NCBI GenBank assembly: GCA_003170275.1
Contig: PNAM01000098.1
Span: 75,073 to 111,078, forward strand
Reading direction: 5' to 3'
DNA: 36,006 nucleotides
Origin: Myxococcales bacterium
GTDB lineage: Bacteria > Myxococcota_A > Polyangia > Palsa-1104
In this document: positions 15,140-21,738 of the stretch, in pieces
How the letters are laid out: every line of letters starts with the position of its first letter
Numbering within the stretch: the first letter of the stretch is position 1
The notes under the pieces: generated by a model
The model's input: only the letters and a program-made list of their open reading frames with translations
Told to the model about the DNA's origin: nothing
The model's database searches: none
Position numbers and translations under genes: made by a program

Positions 15140-16301
15140 ACCCGCGCCACCGGCGGCCGGGCGACTCCGCGAGCTCGCCTGGCTGTTTCTCAAGCTCGGA
15201 ACGACGGCCTTCGGCGGACCGGCGGCGCACATCGCGATGATGGAGAACGAGGTCGTCACCCGGCGCAAGTGGATGAGCCGCGAGAAGTTCCTCGACCTGC
15301 TGGGAGCGACGAACCTCATTCCCGGTCCGAACTCCACCGAGCTGGCCATCCACGTCGGCCATGAGCGCGCCGGCTGGGCCGGCCTCATCGTCGCGGGCGT
15401 CGCCTTCATCGTCCCGGCGGTGGTGATCGTAACGGCCATCGCGTGGGCATACGTCCGTTTCGGGACGCTGCCGCAGGCAGAGGCCGTCCTGTATGGAGTT
15501 AAGCCCGTCATCATCGCGGTCGTCCTCCAGGCCCTTTGGGGCCTCGGCAAGACCGCGGTGAAAAGCCGACTCCTAGCCGCGGTCGCCATCGCCTGTGTCG
15601 CGGCGAGCCTCGCCGGCCTGAACGAGCTCGCCGTCCTTCTCGCCGCCGGCATGGCGGTCGCCGGCTGGCGTTGGGGCGCGGAGCGCCTGCGGGACAGAGG
15701 GGGCGGCGCAGCGGGCTGCTTCATGGGCATCCCGATTCTCGGGACCCTGGGCGCGCCCGCCACCGGGGCCGCAACGTTCGGCCTCTTGCCGCTGTTCCTC
15801 TTCTTCCTCAAGGTCGGCTCTGTGCTCTTCGGGAGCGGGTACGTCTTGCTCGCGTTCCTTCGCGCCGATCTGGTGGACCACAGGCACTGGCTGACGGAGT
15901 CGCAGCTCCTCGACGCGGTGGCGGTGGGCCAGGTAACGCCGGGCCCGGTGTTCACGACCGCCACGTTCATCGGGTACGTGCTTCATGGGGGGACGGGCGC
16001 CCTGGTGGCGACGCTCGGCATCTTCCTGCCCTCTTTCGTCTTCGTTGCGCTCTCCGGGCCGCTCGTCCCGCTCCTCCGGCGCTCGCGCACCGCGGGGGCA
16101 TTTCTCGACGGCGTCAACGTCGCATCCCTGGCGCTCATGGTGACCGTCACCTGGTACCTCGGTCGCAGCGCAATCACGGACCTCGCGACGGTGCTGCTCG
16201 CGGGCTTGAGCGCCTTGCTGCTGCTCAAGTTCCGGCTCAACTCGGCGTGGCTGGTGCTCGCGGGAGCCCTCGTCGGCGTCGGGCGATGGTGGCTGCGATG
16301 A
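15132..16301 (+). CDS. chrA: Chromate transporter ChrA (two-domain)
   Basis: A 389-residue transporter of the CHR superfamily, which exports chromate from the cytoplasm. It is the long, two-domain form. The first half has LFLKLGTTAFGGPAAHIAMMENEVVTRRKWMS and GATNLIPGPNSTELAIHVG. The second half repeats the pattern with FLKVGSVLFGSGYVLLAFLRADLVDHRHWLTESQLLDAVAVGQVTPGPVFTTATFIGY. About ten to twelve hydrophobic spans are present. GTG 15132 overlaps the DoxX stop. Chromate is the known substrate of characterised members; whether this one carries chromate or another anion is not shown by the sequence. Confidence 0.93.
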   Translation: MIEPAPPAAGRLRELAWLFLKLGTTAFGGPAAHIAMMENEVVTRRKWMSREKFLDLLGATNLIPGPNSTELAIHVGHERAGWAGLIVAGVAFIVPAVVIVTAIAWAYVRFGTLPQAEAVLYGVKPVIIAVVLQALWGLGKTAVKSRLLAAVAIACVAASLAGLNELAVLLAAGMAVAGWRWGAERLRDRGGGAAGCFMGIPILGTLGAPATGAATFGLLPLFLFFLKVGSVLFGSGYVLLAFLRADLVDHRHWLTESQLLDAVAVGQVTPGPVFTTATFIGYVLHGGTGALVATLGIFLPSFVFVALSGPLVPLLRRSRTAGAFLDGVNVASLALMVTVTWYLGRSAITDLATVLLAGLSALLLLKFRLNSAWLVLAGALVGVGRWWLR

Positions 16302-17038
16302 GGCTCCGGCACTCGGCGCTGGCGATCGCCGCCGCGTGCCTGCTCGTGCCGGCCACGGCGAGCGCGGGGCCACCGTACGTGACCGACGATCCCGAACCGG
16401 TCGAGTACCACCACTGGGAGTTCTACCTTGCGACCCAGCACGAGCTCACGCGTGATGGGGTGGCCGGTACGGCACCGCATCTCGAGGTCAATTTCGGTGC
16501 GGCGCCGAACCTCCAGCTCCATCTCATTGCCCCGCTCGCTTACGCGCGCCCGAGCGGCGGGCCCACCGCGTATGGCCCGGGAGACATCGAGCTTGGGGCG
16601 AAGCTGCGCTTCATCGAGGAGGGCAAGTGGATGCCGATGGTGGGGACGTTCCCGCTGGTTGAGCTTCCAGCGGGAAGCGAGCCCCGCGGCCTCGGCACCG
16701 GGCACCTGCGCGTCTTCATCCCCCTCTGGCTCCAGAAGAGCTTCGGGCAGTGGACGACGTACGGCGGTGGTGGCTACTGGGTCAATCCAGGCACCGGGAA
16801 CCAGAACTACTGGCAGGTCGGCTGGCAGGTTCAGCGACGACTGTCGAAGCTCGTGACCCTAGGCGGCGAGGTCTTCTACACCACTGCGGACCGCATCGCC
16901 GGCGATGGCAACCTGCGCTTCAACCTCGGCCTCGTGCTCGACTTCACCGACCACCATCACCTCCTGCTCTCGGCGGGCCGGAGCATCCTCGGCGACACCC
17001 AGTTCCAGGGTTACCTCGCCTATCAGCTGACGCTGTAA
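16298..17038 (+). CDS. Outer-membrane beta-barrel, Phenol_MetA_deg-like
   Basis: A 246-residue exported protein. Residues 1-23 are a signal peptide (basic start, hydrophobic core ALAIAAACLLVPAT, cleavage after ASA). The mature protein starts GPPYVTDDPEPVEYHHWEFYLA, typical of the Phenol_MetA_deg-like outer-membrane family, and continues with alternating amphipathic strands (LEVNFGAAPNLQLHLIAPL, IELGAKLRFI, LGGEVFYTT) and a final strand ending in YLAYQLTL. These barrels are thought to act as outer-membrane channels or transport partners. It ends the cargo operon, overlapping ChrA by four bases, 25 bases before E2. Confidence 0.75.
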   Translation: MRLRHSALAIAAACLLVPATASAGPPYVTDDPEPVEYHHWEFYLATQHELTRDGVAGTAPHLEVNFGAAPNLQLHLIAPLAYARPSGGPTAYGPGDIELGAKLRFIEEGKWMPMVGTFPLVELPAGSEPRGLGTGHLRVFIPLWLQKSFGQWTTYGGGGYWVNPGTGNQNYWQVGWQVQRRLSKLVTLGGEVFYTTADRIAGDGNLRFNLGLVLDFTDHHHLLLSAGRSILGDTQFQGYLAYQLTL

Positions 17039-17063
17039 CGACTACTGTTGTTCAGGCGCGGTC

Positions 17064-17092
17064 TTGACCGCCATATGGATGTTCCATATACT
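17064..17092 (+). promoter_or_regulatory. E2 promoter with palindromic operator in the spacer
   Basis: TTGACC (17064-17069), 17 bases, TATACT (17087-17092). The inverted repeat ATATGGA-TGT-TCCATAT lies at 17073-17089, identical to E1. The same operator, same spacing and same position relative to both promoter boxes argue for common control of the two tail operons. Confidence 0.85.
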
Positions 17093-17101
17093 TGAGCTGT
17101 T

Positions 17102-17181
17102 CTGGTCGGCGTAGACCGGCCAAGGGTCGTCGAGTCACTCGAGCCCCGGCGTGGAGGAGCCCCCTCTCGCCGGGGCTCTTT
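17102..17181 (+). terminator. E2 leader: two small hairpins and an intrinsic terminator
   Basis: The same layout as E1 with different stem sequences. Hairpin 1: CTGGTC (17102-17107) with GACCGG (17114-17119), one G-U pair. Conserved CCAAGGGTCGTCGA (17120-17133). Hairpin 2: TCGAG (17130-17134) with CTCGA (17138-17142). Terminator: GAGCCCCGGCG (17141-17151) with CGCCGGGGCTC (17168-17178) and TTT, followed by the same GCGTTTG as in E1. AAGGAG and the start codon at 17199 follow. Pairing is kept although bases differ, which is evidence for RNA structure. Confidence 0.75.
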
Positions 17182-17198
17182 GCGTTTGAAGGAGAACG

Positions 17199-18710
17199 AT
17201 GGGCCTCCTCGCCCAGGCGACGGACTACACCGACAAGGACTTCGACAGCCTCCGGCTGCGGCTGCAGAGCCTCGTCCGGTCGGTGTTCCCCGACTGGACG
17301 GACTTCAACGTCGCCAACTTCGGCAACATCCTGGTCGAGCTCTACGCCTTCGTCGGCGACGTCCTCACGTTCTACCAGGACAACCAGGCGCGAGAGAGCC
17401 GCCTCCTCACCGCTACCCAGCGCAAGAACCTCATCGCGCTGACGAAGCTCCTCGGCTTCCGGCCTGCCGGCGCGCGTGCGGCGACGGTCGACGAGATCTT
17501 CAGCCTCGCCGCGCCACCGCCGGCTCCGGTCACTCTCCACAAGGGCACGCGCGTGCGCACCGCGTCGGTCACCGAGGCCGTGGTCTTCCAGCTCCTCGCG
17601 GACGTCGTCATTCCAGCGGGCGCGATGCCGCCGACCGCGACCGGCACGCTTGAGCACTCGGAGCCGCAGGAGGACCTCTTCGCGTCCACCGGCCTGCCGA
17701 ACCAGGAAGTGACGCTGCCTTCGACGCCGTACCTCGACGGCTCGGCGGTTGTCTCCGCCGGCAACGGCGCCTACGTCGAGGTCCAGAACTTCCTCGGCTC
17801 GACGGCGACCGACCGGCACTTCACCGTCGTCGTCGACCAGAATGACCGAGCCACCATCCGCTTCGGCAACGGCGTGAGCGGCGCGCTGCCGTCGGGGACC
17901 ATCACCGTCGACTGCAAGACCGGCGGAGGGGCCGCGGGAAACGTCAACGCCGGGACGCTCACCAAGCTCGACGGCTCCTTCACGGACGACAACGGCGGCC
18001 CCGTCTCGGTCTCCGCAACGAACTCCCAGGCGGCCTCCGGCGGTGCTGACCGGCAGACCGTCCCGCAAATTCAGGCGCTCGCACCCGAGTCCATTCGCGT
18101 CCTCAACCGCACGGTTTCGCGCGAGGACTTCGAGATCAACGCGCGTCGCCTCCCGGAGGTGGCACGCGCTCTCATGCTCACCTCGAACGAGGACGCGGGC
18201 ATCGCCGAGAACACCGGTATCCTCTTCGTCATCCCGCGTGGCGGTGGGGTGCCGTCGCTGGTGCTCAAGGACGCGGTGAAGCAGCAGGTCACGGTGGTCT
18301 ATCCGTGCACGCTGACGTTCCAGGTGTCAGTGCAAGACCCGTCGTACCTCGCGGTCGACGTGCAGACGACGGTCTATCTGCGGCAGGGGGCGAACGCCGC
18401 AGCGGTGCGCGCCGCCATCCTGAGGGCGCTCGGCGACTTCTTCGCCGTCTCGCTCGCCGACGGTACGCCCAATCCGACTGTCGAGTTCGGCTTCAACGTC
18501 AAGGACGCGATCGGCAACCCGGCCGGCGAGATTGTGGTCTCGGACGTCTTCGACGTGGTCCACGACGTGCCGGGGGTGCGGAAGATCGGCGACGGTCCGG
18601 ATGACTTCCTGCTGAACGGTGCGCGCCTGGACCTGCCGCTCGGCACGCGCGAGTTCCCCGCGCTCGGGCTGTTGACGCTCATCAACGGCGACACGGGGCT
18701 GCCGCTGTGA
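17199..18710 (+). CDS. Baseplate J-like protein (wedge)
   Basis: A 503-residue baseplate wedge protein of the P2 gpJ / T4 gp6 family. It opens with DYTDKDFDSLRLRLQSLVRSVFPDWTDFNVANFGNILVELYAFVGDVLTFYQDNQARE, a pattern typical of J-like proteins in simple contractile systems. The middle has RFGNGVSGALPSGTITVDCKTGGGAAGNVNAGTL, the J-family core, then RTVSREDFEINARRLPEVARAL. The C-terminal domain has the usual PCTLTFQVSVQDPSYLAVDVQTTV and 'IVVSDVFDVVHDVPGVRKI'. It has a strong AAGGAG site. First gene after E2. Confidence 0.92.
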   Translation: MGLLAQATDYTDKDFDSLRLRLQSLVRSVFPDWTDFNVANFGNILVELYAFVGDVLTFYQDNQARESRLLTATQRKNLIALTKLLGFRPAGARAATVDEIFSLAAPPPAPVTLHKGTRVRTASVTEAVVFQLLADVVIPAGAMPPTATGTLEHSEPQEDLFASTGLPNQEVTLPSTPYLDGSAVVSAGNGAYVEVQNFLGSTATDRHFTVVVDQNDRATIRFGNGVSGALPSGTITVDCKTGGGAAGNVNAGTLTKLDGSFTDDNGGPVSVSATNSQAASGGADRQTVPQIQALAPESIRVLNRTVSREDFEINARRLPEVARALMLTSNEDAGIAENTGILFVIPRGGGVPSLVLKDAVKQQVTVVYPCTLTFQVSVQDPSYLAVDVQTTVYLRQGANAAAVRAAILRALGDFFAVSLADGTPNPTVEFGFNVKDAIGNPAGEIVVSDVFDVVHDVPGVRKIGDGPDDFLLNGARLDLPLGTREFPALGLLTLINGDTGLPL

Positions 18711-19249
18711 CGGCGACCTTCCAGAACCTCGGCTTCGAACTCTCCGGTGTGGCGCCGGGGCTCGCGGCGAGCTGGACGCTGGCGGCGCAAGCGAGCGCGG
18801 AGGAGATCGCCGGCTACGGTGCGCCCGAGCGGCCGGCCGAAGATTTCGAGCGCGGCTGGCTCGGCAACGAGTCGTTTCTGTTCAAGCTCGCTCCCACGTC
18901 GGCTGAGCCAGCGCTCTACGACATCACGCCCGAGTCGGTCGAGGACTTCGAGGAGGGCTGGTCCTCGAACGAGACCTTCCTCTTCGAGCTCGCGAGCATC
19001 GCCGCCGCCGACTACGACGACGGCCCCGGCACGAAGTTCGCGGAGGACTTCGAGGATCACTGGACGGGGAACGAGTCGTTCCTCTTTGGCTTCGCGCCCG
19101 GAAACCTCGCGAGTGGTCCGCTCGACGGCTTCGAGTCGGGTTGGCACAGCAACCAGACGTTCCTGTTCGCGTTCGGTGGCTCCGACGTCAGCCTCGGGCC
19201 GACCGAGAGCTTCGAGTCGGGCTGGACCACCCACATGACGACGGTCTGA
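18707..19249 (+). CDS. Protein with five FE-W-N-FLF repeats (baseplate/tail region)
   Basis: A 180-residue protein with a striking internal repeat. After an N-terminal segment (LGFELSGVAPGLAASWTLAAQASAEEIAGY, residues 8-37) units begin at residues 45, 79, 113, 140 and 167 with the consensus xxFExxWxxNx(S/T)FLF; the last is cut short. Spacing is 34, 34, 27 and 27 residues, and the linkers vary. Trp, Asn and Phe are kept while the rest changes. The GTG start overlaps the J stop. I do not recognise a named family. A tail-surface or fibre-attachment role fits the position, between J and tail protein I. Confidence 0.65.
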   Translation: MTATFQNLGFELSGVAPGLAASWTLAAQASAEEIAGYGAPERPAEDFERGWLGNESFLFKLAPTSAEPALYDITPESVEDFEEGWSSNETFLFELASIAAADYDDGPGTKFAEDFEDHWTGNESFLFGFAPGNLASGPLDGFESGWHSNQTFLFAFGGSDVSLGPTESFESGWTTHMTTV

Positions 19250-19258
19250 GGAGGACGC

Positions 19259-19960
19259 GTGGCGGAAACCGACTGGACCTTCTTGAACGATGGGCTCGAC
19301 GCAGCGGCCGTGGACCGCGGCGTCACGAACGGCATCGCGCGTCCCCCGGGTGGGGGCAACTTCGTCTACGGCTTCAACTCGCTCTCCACCGCGCAAGGCA
19401 CCGTCGCGCTCTTCACGAGCCAGCTCAACTTCGCGCCGATGCAGAAGGGCGGCAGCGTACGCGCCGCGATCCAACGCGGCGTCTCTGGTGGGCCGCTCAA
19501 CTTCGCGCCCTTCCTGTTCCTCGGGCTGCAGGGGCCCTCGGTCAACGACCTCGGTTACCTGCTCGGCCTGGGTGACGGAGATCCGCACCACCTCGACCTC
19601 CGCAAAGGGCCGCTCTCGGGGGGCCTGGCCGACGTGCCGCCGGGGACCGAGGGAATCCTGCGCCGGAGCACGGCGACCTTCGCACCGGGGACGTGGTTGC
19701 ACCTGCGGCTCGACATGGTGGTCAACCTGAACGGCGACGTCCTCCTGCAGGTCTTCCAGAACGACCTCGTCGCGCACCCCATCGGCACTGCGCCGAGCTG
19801 GGCGGTTGTGCCCGGCATGGACCAGTTCATCGACGACGCTCTCGGCATCAATTCGGGCACACAGCCCTTCACCTCGGGTCGCGGTGGCTTTGGTTTCTTC
19901 ACCAAGGACGTCACGCGGCGCGGCTTCTTCGACCAGGTCGAAGTCTACCGGCAGCTCTGA
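19259..19960 (+). CDS. Lectin-like beta-sandwich tail protein, unnamed family
   Basis: A 233-residue protein beginning at GTG with GAGGA upstream. It is beta-rich throughout: GGNFVYGFNSL, TVALFTSQLNF, then GTWLHLRLDMVVNLNGDVLLQVFQNDL, which resembles the 'W..l.l....g...l.v' strand pattern of concanavalin-type lectin domains, and a final GFGFFTKDVTRRGFFDQVEVYRQL, close to how such domains end. It may bind glycans or form a baseplate periphery domain. No family name is certain. Confidence 0.55.
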   Translation: MAETDWTFLNDGLDAAAVDRGVTNGIARPPGGGNFVYGFNSLSTAQGTVALFTSQLNFAPMQKGGSVRAAIQRGVSGGPLNFAPFLFLGLQGPSVNDLGYLLGLGDGDPHHLDLRKGPLSGGLADVPPGTEGILRRSTATFAPGTWLHLRLDMVVNLNGDVLLQVFQNDLVAHPIGTAPSWAVVPGMDQFIDDALGINSGTQPFTSGRGGFGFFTKDVTRRGFFDQVEVYRQL

Positions 19961-19969
19961 GGAGAAGAC

Positions 19970-21730
19970 GTGGCGCTCACCGCATGGAACCGCGAGCTGG
20001 GAACGACGCAGGGGCGGCTCATGCCCCAGGGCTTCGTGCCGCCCGAGGGGACCTTCGCGTTCGTGCTTGGCCGCGACCTGGCTGGGCTCACGCAGCGGCT
20101 GGCGGTGGGTGACTTCGTCGAGGTGAACCAGACCGCCGACTTCGGCGGCGCGAGCTTCGTTCGCTTCCGCGCGCGGATGCGGCCACCCAAAGCGTTGCCT
20201 CCGGGCCTCTCGTGGAGGGCATCTCTCCGCGTCGACGGGGTGGACCGTGCGAGCACTGTACTCACGCCGGGGCGCACGCGCGATCGCGCCGACCTCGCCG
20301 GCAACGTCTCGAAGCTCTCGGGGGACCACCAGCTCGCCTTCCGCCTCCAGCTGGCCGGCAGCGCGCCCGCACCGGTGGAAGTCGAGCTGCCGGCGTTCTA
20401 CGCCGACTTCGTCCTGCTCGATCCGACGCCCTCGCGACCGGCCGTCCTGAGTCGAGACCCGGAGCCGAACGAAGTCGAGGTGCCCATCGGCAGCGCCGTG
20501 GCATTCGACCTCACCGACGTCGGCCCGGCTGGAATCGACGCCGCCGCGACGCAGGTGTTCGTGGCCGGCGTGCTGGCCTTCGCGGGCGGCACTTTCCAGC
20601 CCGGATTCGATGGGCCTGGCTCGAGCGCGGGCGCACCGCAGGCAGACACGCTCCGGCTGGTGATCGCTCCCAGCGCGCCGTTCGCAAGCCTCGAGCACGT
20701 CACCGTCCGCGTCGTCACCCAGACGGTGGGCGGCGTCTTCGCGCTCGACACCGCCTGGGCGTTCGACTGCGAGGACCTCACCGCCCCGCGCGTCGTCGCA
20801 GCGCAGGCCCGCGAGCTCAAGCGCGTGCGGGTGAGCTTCGACGAGCGTGTGAAGCAGGCCACCGGTGCGGATGGCGATGACGCCCTCAACCCAACGAATT
20901 ACACGCTCGCGCGGCTGTCGCGACCTGCCGTCGACGCGCGCATCCTGGGCGTCGAGGCCGCGACGATGTCCGCGGTGGACCTGCTCTCGGACCTCGAGCT
21001 CACGCCGGGGGCTTCCTACCGCGTCGACGTCGTCCGGGTGGTCGACGCGTTCGGCAACGCGATCCTCGCGCCGGACAACACCGCGGGCTTCACCGGCTTC
21101 ATCCCGCCGCGACCGTCGAGCCGCGCATTCGACCTCTACAGCCTCGTCCCGGAGATCAACCGCCGCGAGGATGACACGGGGGATTTGCAGCTCTTCCTGG
21201 CCTGCCTGCAGGAGGTCTCGGACCTTCTCCTCTACGACATCGACACGTTCACCGACATCCTCGACCCCGACCTCGCACCGGAGTGGGCGCTCAACCTGAT
21301 GCTGGGAGAGCTGGGGAACCCGTTTCCATTCGACCTGTCCATCTCCGACAAACGACGGCTCATCAACGTCCTTGTCGCCATCTACCGCGAGAAGGGAACG
21401 TCGGCCGGCATCACCAACGCCATCCGCTTCTTCCTCGGCCTCGAGGTCGACATCAGCGCCTACTCGGGCGAGGCGCTGGTGCTCGGCGAGTCGTTGCTCG
21501 GCGTGGACTGGATCCTCGGTCCCTCGGGCCCGTTCTCCGCCTACGCCTTCGAGGTCATCGCGCCGCGCGCGCTCGAGACCGAGGAGCGGCGCCGGCTCGA
21601 GCAGATCGTCAACTACATGAAGCCGGCGCACACGCACTTCGTGCGGCTCGTCGAGCCGGCACCCCCCGAAATTATCGACCACATCGAGCTGGGCCTGTCC
21701 GAGCTTGGCGACACCTGGATTCTCCATTGA
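19970..21730 (+). CDS. Tail protein I (gpI-like) with long N-terminal beta domains
   Basis: A 586-residue protein. The C-terminal part (about 380-585) is the P2 gpI-type wedge domain: FDLYSLVPEINRREDDTGDLQLFLACLQEVSDLLLYDIDTFTDILDPDLAPEWAL, then RRLINVLVAIYREKGTSAGITNAIRFFLGLEV, and YMKPAHTHFVRLVEP. The N-terminal 370 residues form a series of beta-sandwich-like domains (RVVTQTVGGVF, ARELKRVRVSFDERV resembling Ig-like Big domains). Plain gpI is about 200 residues, so the extension is unusual and may support neighbouring fibres. GTG start with GGAG upstream. Confidence 0.85.
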   Translation: MALTAWNRELGTTQGRLMPQGFVPPEGTFAFVLGRDLAGLTQRLAVGDFVEVNQTADFGGASFVRFRARMRPPKALPPGLSWRASLRVDGVDRASTVLTPGRTRDRADLAGNVSKLSGDHQLAFRLQLAGSAPAPVEVELPAFYADFVLLDPTPSRPAVLSRDPEPNEVEVPIGSAVAFDLTDVGPAGIDAAATQVFVAGVLAFAGGTFQPGFDGPGSSAGAPQADTLRLVIAPSAPFASLEHVTVRVVTQTVGGVFALDTAWAFDCEDLTAPRVVAAQARELKRVRVSFDERVKQATGADGDDALNPTNYTLARLSRPAVDARILGVEAATMSAVDLLSDLELTPGASYRVDVVRVVDAFGNAILAPDNTAGFTGFIPPRPSSRAFDLYSLVPEINRREDDTGDLQLFLACLQEVSDLLLYDIDTFTDILDPDLAPEWALNLMLGELGNPFPFDLSISDKRRLINVLVAIYREKGTSAGITNAIRFFLGLEVDISAYSGEALVLGESLLGVDWILGPSGPFSAYAFEVIAPRALETEERRRLEQIVNYMKPAHTHFVRLVEPAPPEIIDHIELGLSELGDTWILH

Positions 21731-21738
21731 GGCGATGA

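Noticed and set aside
17060..17198. Riboswitch or T-box in the E2 leader
   Set aside because: The leader is only about 90 bases, lacks any known aptamer or T-box sequence, and is shared by two phage tail operons.
18374..21727. Very long minus-strand reading frame (over 1100 codons) opposite the J-to-I genes
   Set aside because: It is antisense to genes with clear domains, has Arg/Asp/Glu/Val-heavy composition typical of the complement of GC-rich coding DNA, and shows no domain.
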